Positions 9,293 to 17,694 of a stretch of DNA of 64,000 nucleotides are shown one piece after another. The position numbers and the translations under genes are program-made. A model generated the notes under the pieces. It was not told the DNA's origin, ran no database searches, and worked only from the letters and a program-made list of their open reading frames with translations. Source of the DNA: Flavobacterium aquidurense (GTDB lineage: Bacteria; Bacteroidota; Bacteroidia; Flavobacteriales; Flavobacteriaceae); assembly GCF_001404985.1 (NCBI RefSeq), contig NZ_JRLF01000011.1, positions 186,001 to 250,000 of the forward strand. Direction: 5' to 3'. Each line of letters opens with the position of its first letter. The stretch's first letter is position 1.

Positions 9293-10240
9293 ATGGAAAC
9301 AACAATTGTAAGAGTTGAGGATTTGTCACATCAATATAGCAAGGATTGGGCAATACAAAATATAAGTTTTGAAATTAAAGAAAACAAAATCCTGGGTCTT
9401 CTGGGATCTAACGGCGCAGGAAAATCGACTACGATGAATATTCTTTGCGGCGTATTAAACCAGACAAAAGGAAACATTTTTATTGATGGAATCAATTTAA
9501 AAGAAAATCCGGTAGAAGCTAAAAAACTAATTGGCTTTTTGCCGCAAACACCGCCGTTACATCTTGATTTAACAGTAAATGAATATTTAACGCATTGTGC
9601 GGAATTAAGACTGGTAAAAAAAGAAGATCTTAAAAATGCCGTGGAAAGAGCTAAAGAACAATGTGGAATCTCACATTTCAGTAACCGATTAATCCGTAAT
9701 TTATCCGGAGGATATCGTCAGCGTGTTGGAATTGCACAGGCGATTATTCATGAACCAAAACTGGTTGTGCTCGATGAACCAACAAACGGATTAGACCCAA
9801 ATCAAATTTTAGAAGTTAGAAACTTAATCAAGAAAATCTCTAAAGACAAGGCTGTTATCTTCTCATCTCACATTTTATCTGAGGTTCAGGCAACTTGTCA
9901 GGAAATTAGAATGATCGAAAACGGACATATGGTTTTTGCTGATTCGCTGGAAGCTTTCAACAATCATATCGAGGCAAATACATTGACGGTAAGTTTCGAA
10001 AATCCGCCGCAACTGAGTGAATTAACAGCTATTACAGAAGTTACAGAAGCTATTTTTCTTTCGGCCAAGAAAATCCAGATCACTTTTAACGGAACACAGG
10101 AAATTGCCGAAAAAATTGTTTCGCTAAGTGTACAGAATAATTGGAAACTACGCGAAATTCAATTCGAAAAAGTATCTCTGGACGAAATTTTTGCACAGTT
10201 ATCTAAAAAAGCACCTTCTAAAAATTCCCCTATTTCTTAA
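9293..10240 (+). CDS. ABC transporter ATP-binding protein, GldA-like
   Basis: Cytoplasmic ATPase subunit of 315 residues: Walker A GSNGAGKST (38-46), Q-loop near PQTPP (84-88), signature LSGGY (137-141), Walker B LVVLDE (157-162) and an H-loop in FSSHILSE. The C-terminal extension of about 90 residues is typical of the ABC-2 group that includes GldA. The permease partner follows after 11 bp. The position after SusC/SusD and before an M16 peptidase is not that of the gliding-motility gldA gene, so this is more likely a paralogue with another cargo. Confidence 0.9.
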   Translation: METTIVRVEDLSHQYSKDWAIQNISFEIKENKILGLLGSNGAGKSTTMNILCGVLNQTKGNIFIDGINLKENPVEAKKLIGFLPQTPPLHLDLTVNEYLTHCAELRLVKKEDLKNAVERAKEQCGISHFSNRLIRNLSGGYRQRVGIAQAIIHEPKLVVLDEPTNGLDPNQILEVRNLIKKISKDKAVIFSSHILSEVQATCQEIRMIENGHMVFADSLEAFNNHIEANTLTVSFENPPQLSELTAITEVTEAIFLSAKKIQITFNGTQEIAEKIVSLSVQNNWKLREIQFEKVSLDEIFAQLSKKAPSKNSPIS

Positions 10241-10251
10241 AAATTAAACAA

Positions 10252-12513
10252 ATGAAAACTATATATAGAATCGCTAAAACAGAACTCAATACTATGTTTT
10301 ACTCGCCTGTCGCGTGGGTTGTTTTAGTCATATTTTCGATCCAGTCAAGCTGGAAATTCTTTGACTCGATTGAACGTTTTGAAAAAGGACAAAAAATAGG
10401 TCAACACATGAATAACCTGTCACAAATTGTGTTTTCCGGTTTCAGTGGTTTGTACACTGAGATGCAAAATTATTTATATCTCTATGTTCCGCTTTTAACA
10501 ATGGGACTTATTAGCCGTGAGATTAATAGCGGTTCTATCAAACTTCTGCTTTCTTCGCCAATAAACATCAAAGACATTGTTTTGGGTAAATTTCTTGCCA
10601 TTGCAAGTTATTGTTTATTGTTTATGTCAATACTTGGCTTGTTGGGTGTTGCAGCTTATTTTTCTATTGATAATGTAGATATCAGCTTTATTTTATCCGG
10701 TCTTATTGGCTTGTATTTATTAGTTTGTACTTATGCGGCTATTGGGCTTTTTATGTCTTGTCTTACCTCTTATCAGGTTGTTGCCGCAATTAGTACATTG
10801 GTAGTTTTAGCAGGTTTGAACTTTATTGGTAAACTATGGCAAGGTGTTGATTATGTAAAAGATGTAACTTATTTTCTTTCGATTTCCGGACGTGCAAACT
10901 CCATGATCGAAGGGCTTATTGTAAGTAAAGATGTACTGTATTTTATTTTGGTAAGTACTCTTTTTATCGGTTTAAGTATTTATAAATTACAAACCGGAAG
11001 AGATGCTCAAACCACATCAAAAAGAGTTTTGAAATATACAGGATTAATTGCTGTTATATTATCACTGGGTTATATTACATCTACTGCGCCACTTACTTTT
11101 TATAAAGATATGACGCGTACAAAAGACAAAACGCTGACTAAAGCCAGTCAGGAAATTGTAAAAAAGATCGACGGCCCTATTACCATTACTACTTATGTAA
11201 ATTTACTTGACATAAATTATTATATGGCAATGCCGTATTCTCAAAATCAGGATATTGCCAGTTTTGACAAGTACTCTCGTTTTTTGCCCCGAATAAAAAT
11301 GGATTACGTTTATTACTACGATACTTCTACAAATGTTGCTTTGTATGCCCAAAATCCGGGATTGAATGACAAACAACTTGCTGAAAAAATGATCGAAACG
11401 CAGAATTTAAAGCTGAAAAAATTATATTCTCCGGCAGAAATAAGCAAAATAATTGACCTGAAAGCAGAACAAAACCGAGTGGTTAGAACCATAGAATACA
11501 ATGGAAAGAAAACTTTTTTAAGAATGTTTGATGACTTGTTTAAAGTTCCTTTCGAGAAAGAAATCTCGGCATCATTAAAACGTTTAATTACAACTCCTTC
11601 AAAAATTGTATTTGCTACCGGAAATATGGAACGCAGTATTGATAAAAACGGGGATAAAAATTACAAAACCGGTTTTAATGAAATTACGTTCAGAAACTCC
11701 TTAATCAATCAGGGATTTGATGTAGCCTCTGTAGATATCAATGCACAGAACATCCCGCAGGATGCAGATATTTTTATTATTGCAGATCCTAAAACCGAAT
11801 TAAGCCAGGGCGCCATTGACAGAATCAATAAATATATCGAACAGGGAAAAAATTTAATGTTTCTGGCAGAACCTGAAACAAACTCTGCATTAGCGACTAT
11901 AGCTGCTAAATTAGGCGTAAGTTTTACCAAACAGGCATTAGTTCAGGAAAGCGAAATTAACTCTCCGGATTATTTAGTTACAGAGTTTTCTAAAGCAATT
12001 GATACTTCATTTATTAAACTTAAAAAAGGTCAATTTCCAATTCCGCTTTTAGGAACCAGCGGCGTTAAAACGAATCCTGATTCCGGATTTAAAGTAACAA
12101 CATTGCTACAAACCAATAATCAGAAAGTTTGGGAAGCGCCAACAGGAATCAATTCTGTTTCTGAAGATCTCAAAAAACAAACTTCTTCCTCCTCAGTTCC
12201 GCTTGTTGTGGCATTGACAAGAAATATTAACGGTAAATCACAAAAAATAATTGTTGCCGGTGATGCTGATTTTATGGGTAATGCGGAATTAAGCCGTAAT
12301 GGTTCAGGAACATTTCAGTTTGTAACAGATGTTTTTAGCTGGTTTAGCGATTATAAATTTCCAATAGACACGACGCGACCTGAAAATACTGACAACAGAA
12401 TAACGGTAAATGCAAATCAGGTTTTTATCAGCAAAATGATATTTATTGGGTTATTTCCTTTATTGATTATACTAAGCGGGGCTTTTATACTGATTAGAAG
12501 AAACAGAAGATAA
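10252..12513 (+). CDS. ABC-2 permease fused to a GldG-like auxiliary domain
   Basis: The 753 residues combine two parts that are separate proteins in gliding motility. The first is an N-terminal ABC-2 permease resembling GldF (about six membrane segments within residues 10-285). The second is a large periplasmic GldG-like domain (about 290-720), closed by a last membrane helix (about 727-747) and a basic tail. It forms the membrane channel for the ATPase encoded just upstream. ABC-2 proteins mostly export or couple ATP use to cell-envelope work; whether this one exports, imports or powers the neighbouring receptor is unknown. Confidence 0.88.
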   Translation: MKTIYRIAKTELNTMFYSPVAWVVLVIFSIQSSWKFFDSIERFEKGQKIGQHMNNLSQIVFSGFSGLYTEMQNYLYLYVPLLTMGLISREINSGSIKLLLSSPINIKDIVLGKFLAIASYCLLFMSILGLLGVAAYFSIDNVDISFILSGLIGLYLLVCTYAAIGLFMSCLTSYQVVAAISTLVVLAGLNFIGKLWQGVDYVKDVTYFLSISGRANSMIEGLIVSKDVLYFILVSTLFIGLSIYKLQTGRDAQTTSKRVLKYTGLIAVILSLGYITSTAPLTFYKDMTRTKDKTLTKASQEIVKKIDGPITITTYVNLLDINYYMAMPYSQNQDIASFDKYSRFLPRIKMDYVYYYDTSTNVALYAQNPGLNDKQLAEKMIETQNLKLKKLYSPAEISKIIDLKAEQNRVVRTIEYNGKKTFLRMFDDLFKVPFEKEISASLKRLITTPSKIVFATGNMERSIDKNGDKNYKTGFNEITFRNSLINQGFDVASVDINAQNIPQDADIFIIADPKTELSQGAIDRINKYIEQGKNLMFLAEPETNSALATIAAKLGVSFTKQALVQESEINSPDYLVTEFSKAIDTSFIKLKKGQFPIPLLGTSGVKTNPDSGFKVTTLLQTNNQKVWEAPTGINSVSEDLKKQTSSSSVPLVVALTRNINGKSQKIIVAGDADFMGNAELSRNGSGTFQFVTDVFSWFSDYKFPIDTTRPENTDNRITVNANQVFISKMIFIGLFPLLIILSGAFILIRRNRR

Positions 12514-12524
12514 AAAACAAAACA

Positions 12525-15341
12525 ATGCATATACATCAAAAAAACATCATGATTGGGATTATAATGTTATCGTTTCAGATGACATTTTCCCAATTCAAAA
12601 CTACGATTCCGCTGGATAGAAATGTTACGACAGGTAAACTCAAAAACGGTTTAACCTATTACATTCTGCATAACGAAGAGCCTAAAGATCGTGCGAGTTT
12701 TTATTTCGTTCAAAATGTTGGTGCAATCCTCGAAGAAGACAATCAAAACGGATTAGCACACTTTCTGGAACACATGGCTTTTAACGGGACAAAACATTTT
12801 AAAGGAAAAGGAATCATTAAAATGCTGGAGAAAAACGGTGTAAGTTTTGGTAAAGATATCAACGCATATACTGCTCAGGATGAAACCGTTTACAACATAA
12901 GCGGTGTTCCGGTTGCAAATGAAAAACTAATAGATTCTACACTTTGGATTTTACATGACTGGTCAGGATCTTTGTCATTGACGAATCAGGAAATCGATGC
13001 AGAAAGAGGTGTAATCAGGGAAGAATGGAGAACCCGCAGAACAAGCGATTTTCGTTTAAAAATGCAAACAGATCAGGTTTTATACTACAATTCACAGTAT
13101 AGTAAACGGGATGTTATTGGTGATCTTAATATCATCAACAACTTTAAATATGCTGAACTTAGAAACTACTATAAAAAATGGTACCGTCCGGATTTGCAAG
13201 CGGTGATTATTGTGGGAGATATTGATGTAAAAACAATGGAAGAGAAAGTAAAATCTATATTTTCCGGAATTCCTTTGGCAAAAAAAGCAACTCCGCGTCC
13301 TTATTATGACATTCCTAAACACGACGAATTTTATTTTGTCACAGCAACAGACAAAGAAGCAAATTCAGCATCTGTTACTTTAAAATATGTGCTTGATGAG
13401 CCATTGGTAAAAGATTCTCTTGTTACGCGTACGAATGTAATGAACTCATTTTATACCAGTATATTAAACAATCGTTTTAGAGAATTAATCTTAAAAAATC
13501 AAAGTTCAGGTTTGAGTTTAAAAAGCTATTTTGAGCCTATTTCAAGATTAAATACTTCTTTTAATATTTCGGCTTTAGCCAAAAAAGGAAAGGTATTAGA
13601 AGCATTTCAGGATGTTTATACAGAGACGGAACGTATGAAACGTTTTGGTGCCGTTCAGTCAGAATTAGATCGTACAAAAAAAGATTTTATCAGTTCATAT
13701 GATGATTTTATTAAAAATAAAGATAAAGTCGATAATGATAGCTGGGCAGATAAACTAACCAACTATTTTTTGAAAGCAAAACCCTTTCTTGCCCCACAAG
13801 ATGATTATAATCTTATCGTTGGAATCATAAAAAACATTTCCCTTACAGAGCTGAATGCTTATGTAAAAACGATTCAGAAACCTGTAGATCAAATAGTTTT
13901 AATATCCGGATCTGATAAAGATCAAAATGATTTCCCTAAAAAAGAAGCCGTTGTTGATGTAATGAAAAAGGTCGAAACCATGGCTTTGGAACCTTATTCA
14001 AAAAAGGAAAACAATGATCCGCTGGTCGACAAAGATTTAAAACCTGCTGCCATCAAAAAAACATTTGAGGTGCCGGGAATTAATAATGCAAAAGGATATA
14101 CGCTTGAAAATGGTGCCAATATTATCATTTTGCCAACCAAACATTCTCAGGATCAAATCGTGTTTTCGGCTTTTAGTAAAGGTGGAAAATCGTTGATAAA
14201 GAATGAAAATTTAGCCTCGGCAGAAATTGCAACCACAATTGCAAGATCATCAGGACTTGGCAATTTTGACAATACCGGCTTAAAAGAAAAAGTAACCGGA
14301 AAAGTAGCTCAGGCAACTCCGTTTATTGGCGAAAACACCGAAGGATTTCAGGGAAGTTCAAATCAGGCTGATCTCGAAACGATGCTGCAATTGTTATATC
14401 TTTCGTTTGAAGCACCTCGTTTTGACCCAAATATTTACAGCATTCTAAAAACGCAATATCAAAACCGTTTAGAGAACATTAAAAAAGATAATGCAAATGC
14501 TTTTAAAGACACTGTATCTCTTGCAAATTCAAATCATAATGCCCGTACGTTTATCTTCAACGAAAAATTCCTTGAGAATATCGACCTGCAAAAAGCGACA
14601 CAAATCTATAAAGAGCGAATTAATAATGCTGCCGATTTTACTTTTGTTTTTGTTGGGAATATTCCGGATTCCGCGCTTGGTTTAATTCAGAAATATATTG
14701 GGAATATAAAAGGAAATGCAAACGCAACAGAAACTTTTACAGACCATAACCTGGAACCTAAAAAAGGAAAAACCGAAGTTCATTTTAAACGAGCAATGGA
14801 AATTCCTAAAACAACGGCTTATTTGCATTTAACCGGAAAAATGGAATACAGTCAGGAAAACGCCATCGGAATGTATATTATTGGTGAATTATTGTCTAAA
14901 CGTTTTCTACAAACAATTCGCGAAGAAGAAGGCGGAAGCTATGGTGTAAATGTTAGCGGAAGTCTGGAAATAACACCAAAACCACAATATAATTTAGCTC
15001 TTGGTTTTGATTGCAATCCTGAAAAGGAAGAGAAATTAATGCAGATTGTATGGAAAGAAATCAATGATTTAAAATCAAAACCAGCGATTAGCAGCGATTT
15101 TGAAGACATCAAAAAAGCGCTTATAAAAAACAGAGAAGAATCTATGAAAACAAATTCTTTTTGGAGTAATACTATCTATAACGTCAGCATGAACCAGATT
15201 CCGTTTCTGGCAGACGATGAGTACAAAAACTTAATTGCCAAAATTAGTCTAAAAACGATTCAGCAATTAAGCAAACAAATTATAGATAGTTCCAGTAGTG
15301 TTGAAGTAATTATGAGTCCGGAAAGCCAACCAGGTAAGTAA
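12525..15341 (+). CDS. Secreted M16 (insulinase/pitrilysin-family) zinc peptidase
   Basis: The 938-residue protein has a signal peptide ending near residue 22 and two M16 halves. The active N-terminal half has the inverted zinc motif HFLEH (79-83, with Glu82 as the base) and the distal zinc ligand Glu160, exactly 77 residues after His83. The C-terminal half (from about residue 510) keeps the fold without a zinc motif but has the REEEGGSYGV segment that helps bind substrate. The size matches PqqL/FusC-type periplasmic enzymes, which degrade small proteins and peptides inside a closed chamber. It is the last gene of the run and is followed by a terminator. Confidence 0.93.
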   Translation: MHIHQKNIMIGIIMLSFQMTFSQFKTTIPLDRNVTTGKLKNGLTYYILHNEEPKDRASFYFVQNVGAILEEDNQNGLAHFLEHMAFNGTKHFKGKGIIKMLEKNGVSFGKDINAYTAQDETVYNISGVPVANEKLIDSTLWILHDWSGSLSLTNQEIDAERGVIREEWRTRRTSDFRLKMQTDQVLYYNSQYSKRDVIGDLNIINNFKYAELRNYYKKWYRPDLQAVIIVGDIDVKTMEEKVKSIFSGIPLAKKATPRPYYDIPKHDEFYFVTATDKEANSASVTLKYVLDEPLVKDSLVTRTNVMNSFYTSILNNRFRELILKNQSSGLSLKSYFEPISRLNTSFNISALAKKGKVLEAFQDVYTETERMKRFGAVQSELDRTKKDFISSYDDFIKNKDKVDNDSWADKLTNYFLKAKPFLAPQDDYNLIVGIIKNISLTELNAYVKTIQKPVDQIVLISGSDKDQNDFPKKEAVVDVMKKVETMALEPYSKKENNDPLVDKDLKPAAIKKTFEVPGINNAKGYTLENGANIIILPTKHSQDQIVFSAFSKGGKSLIKNENLASAEIATTIARSSGLGNFDNTGLKEKVTGKVAQATPFIGENTEGFQGSSNQADLETMLQLLYLSFEAPRFDPNIYSILKTQYQNRLENIKKDNANAFKDTVSLANSNHNARTFIFNEKFLENIDLQKATQIYKERINNAADFTFVFVGNIPDSALGLIQKYIGNIKGNANATETFTDHNLEPKKGKTEVHFKRAMEIPKTTAYLHLTGKMEYSQENAIGMYIIGELLSKRFLQTIREEEGGSYGVNVSGSLEITPKPQYNLALGFDCNPEKEEKLMQIVWKEINDLKSKPAISSDFEDIKKALIKNREESMKTNSFWSNTIYNVSMNQIPFLADDEYKNLIAKISLKTIQQLSKQIIDSSSSVEVIMSPESQPGK

Positions 15342-15377
15342 ATGCTTTAGAATACTTTTTTATTTTATTAGTCATTA

Positions 15378-15407
15378 AAGGTTGTCTTAACAGACAGCCT
15401 TTTTTGT
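15378..15407 (+). terminator. Intrinsic terminator of the SusC-to-peptidase run
   Basis: Arms AAGGTTGTCT and AGACAGCCTT pair with one G-U around a TAAC loop, followed by a T-tract. Confidence 0.85.
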
Positions 15408-15502
15408 TTTTATAACTTCTAAAAAAACAATTCTAATGGAATAATTTTTCCAAAAGAACTTTGCTAAAATCATCTTTTAATTCTCTCTAAATTATATACA
15501 AA

Positions 15503-15535
15503 ACAAAAAAACGCCCCATTTCTGAGGCATTTTTT
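15503..15535 (-). terminator. Intrinsic terminator of the downstream-facing small secreted protein gene
   Basis: On the minus strand GCCTCA-GAAA-TGGGGC forms a hairpin (one T-G pair) followed by GTTTTTTTG, just after the stop codon of the minus-strand gene. Confidence 0.75.
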
Positions 15536-15552
15536 AAAATTAATTCTGTTAT

Positions 15553-16047
15553 TTAGTGACGATCATCATGTCCGTGACCCTTATCTTTATTAGAATTTCC
15601 TTTTGACTTATTAGAATCACCTTTTTTTCCGTTTCCGTTTCCATTCTGATTCTTTTGTTTGTTGGCCTTATCCGGTTTATTTCCTCTGTTTTTTTGAGGA
15701 GGTCCCTGATATCCCTTAGGATAATTGGCTCTGTGTTTGGTGTGATACGTATAAGGTCTATCTCCTTTATAATCGTTTACGACTACTTTATATCCTGAAT
15801 ACAAATCATATTGTCTGTATTTTGAAGGCAATCTGTTTTCACGAACCCATTTACCGTTGTTATCATAAATAAACTGGCTTTGGTTTACATCATAATAGGT
15901 ATCTATATCCGGCAAATAGTAATATCTACTGTCGTCATAACCTTGTGGACCCCAACTTGGAGGTGTACCAATATTTACATTGATCGAAACTTGCGCGTGG
16001 GCAAAAACACTCATCAGGAGCATTAGTGCAATTACTATTTTTTTCAT
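15553..16047 (-). CDS. Small secreted protein with Tyr-rich core and Gly/Asn/Lys-rich tail
   Basis: The 164 residues start with a clear signal peptide (cleavage near AHA-Q, residue 19). The Tyr/Trp/Pro-rich core (about 30-100) contains YYYLPDIDTYYDV and repeated YR/YD pairs. From about residue 115 the protein is low-complexity, rich in Gly, Asn and Lys, ending in HGHDDRH, which could bind metal or nucleic acid or simply be disordered. Similar proteins occur in other Flavobacteria as far as I recall, without known function. It is bounded by its own terminator and the terminator of the efflux operon, so it is monocistronic. Confidence 0.75.
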   Translation of the reverse strand: MKKIVIALMLLMSVFAHAQVSINVNIGTPPSWGPQGYDDSRYYYLPDIDTYYDVNQSQFIYDNNGKWVRENRLPSKYRQYDLYSGYKVVVNDYKGDRPYTYHTKHRANYPKGYQGPPQKNRGNKPDKANKQKNQNGNGNGKKGDSNKSKGNSNKDKGHGHDDRH

Positions 16048-16185
16048 TTTTTGTGGTATTTAGTATTAATGTATTTAATACAATGCTAAAGTAGTGCCAT
16101 TTATTTGCTTTTACCCTATTGATTATACGGAAAGGCAAAACCAATCGACGAAAACCTCCTCACAACCGACATATTTATAAAATAA

Positions 16186-16213
16186 AAAACGCCTCAGAAT
16201 GTGAGGCGTTTTA
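16186..16213 (-). terminator. Intrinsic terminator of the RND efflux operon
   Basis: Perfect arms AAACGCCTCA and TGAGGCGTTT around GAATG, followed by a T-rich stretch on both strands; it lies just after the outer-membrane channel gene. Confidence 0.85.
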
Positions 16214-16271
16214 TGTTTAACAATTTCAATTAAACAATGATCATCAAGGTACATATGATTGGATCATAAAT

Positions 16272-17675
16272 CTATTTCCATCCGCCGCCTAAAGCACGGT
16301 ACAAATCGACTACAGCTTGCAATTTTTGCAAATTATCATTTACTCCACTCAATTGAGCCGCTAAAAGATTTTGCTCAGATGTTAATACATCCGTATAATT
16401 GGTAGCAGAACTGTATTCTAAAAGTTGTTGTGTAAAATCGACTGCTTTTGTTAAAGCTTCGATTTGTTTTTCTCTTGAATCTTCTTTTTCAACTGCCATT
16501 TCGTACGCATATAAAGCATTTGAAACTTCCTGACCCGCAACTAAAAGACTTTGCTGAAAATTATTCAAAGCCTGTACTTGTCTTGATTGTGCCGTTGTTA
16601 ATCTTGCTTTATTAAGTCCCTGATTAAAAAGTGGCTGCGTTAATCCTCCTATTAAAGAATAAAAAACAGAATTAGTAAAGAAATCCGTTAATTGCAGATT
16701 CGAAAATCCACCACTTGCTGTAAGCGTTAAACTAGGATAAAAGTACGTTTTAGCCATATTTGTTGTTTCAAACGCCGTTCTGAAATTAAATTCGGCCTGA
16801 CGAACATCCGGACGATTTTCCAGCAATTGGGCCGGTAAACCTATTTCGATCTTTTCAGGAATTACCTGATCTCCTAACGTTCCTCTTTCAATTGGTCCGG
16901 AAGCTTGTCCTAATAAAATATTCAAAGCATTTTCAGTCTCACGAATACTTCTTTTTAAATCCGGGATCAAAACTTCGGCTGCATGTTGATTGGCTTCACT
17001 TTGTACTACAGAAGCACCAGTAACTATCGCTCCTTCTTTCAGTGCTTTAATTACTTCAACATTTTTGATACGGCTTTCTAATGTTGATTTGGTTATTTCT
17101 AATTGTTTGTCATATGCTAACAATAAAAAATAATTGTTTGCAATATCAGAAATCAATTGGGTCTGAACGGCTTGTTTTGCTGCATCTGTAGAAAGATAAG
17201 TGGCAAGAGCGGCTCTTTTTGAACTGCTTAGTTTTCCCCAGATATCTGCTTCCCACGATGTGCTTAAACCTAACTTATACGTTGTTGTCAGGGTATTGAT
17301 ATTAATTCCTGCCGGAAAGTTCAATCCTGCCTCAGACTGCTTGTTACGCGTTACGTTTGCATCTGCATTAAGCGTTGGATAATAGGCCAGTTTAGCCTGA
17401 CGTAAAGTAGCACGCGACTGAACGATGTTTTCGATCGCATTTTTTAAGTTCAGGTTCTGATCTAATCCTTTTTGAATTAAAGCATTTAATTTTTGATCTT
17501 TAAAAACCGTTTGCCACGGCATATTGGCAATCGTAGCAGAATCGGCAGAAGCCTGATCACGATAAAGCTTATCTGTAGAAACTGTTGTGGGGCGTTCGTA
17601 CTTTTTGGTAACGCAGGCACTAAAAAGTGTGACTGCGATTACCATTATAATATATTTATTTGAACTATGAGTCAT
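16272..17675 (-). CDS. RND efflux outer-membrane channel lipoprotein (OprM/NodT family)
   Basis: TolC-like trimeric exit duct of 467 residues. The signal ends in the lipobox LFSAC (Cys21). Two OEP repeats follow, with the typical ENRPDVRQAEFNFRTA and the internal duplication of long helices. It joins the adaptor and inner-membrane pump encoded immediately upstream in the operon (19 bp from the pump gene) to move compounds from the inner membrane or periplasm to the outside. It is the last gene, followed by a strong terminator. Confidence 0.94.
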   Translation of the reverse strand: MTHSSNKYIIMVIAVTLFSACVTKKYERPTTVSTDKLYRDQASADSATIANMPWQTVFKDQKLNALIQKGLDQNLNLKNAIENIVQSRATLRQAKLAYYPTLNADANVTRNKQSEAGLNFPAGININTLTTTYKLGLSTSWEADIWGKLSSSKRAALATYLSTDAAKQAVQTQLISDIANNYFLLLAYDKQLEITKSTLESRIKNVEVIKALKEGAIVTGASVVQSEANQHAAEVLIPDLKRSIRETENALNILLGQASGPIERGTLGDQVIPEKIEIGLPAQLLENRPDVRQAEFNFRTAFETTNMAKTYFYPSLTLTASGGFSNLQLTDFFTNSVFYSLIGGLTQPLFNQGLNKARLTTAQSRQVQALNNFQQSLLVAGQEVSNALYAYEMAVEKEDSREKQIEALTKAVDFTQQLLEYSSATNYTDVLTSEQNLLAAQLSGVNDNLQKLQAVVDLYRALGGGWK

Positions 17676-17694
17676 CTCTGTCTTAATTAAATTA

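Noticed and set aside
9293..12513. ABC genes as the gliding-motility gldA-gldFG locus
   Set aside because: The permease and GldG parts are fused, and the neighbours are SusC/SusD and M16 genes instead of gld genes, so a paralogous transporter is more likely.
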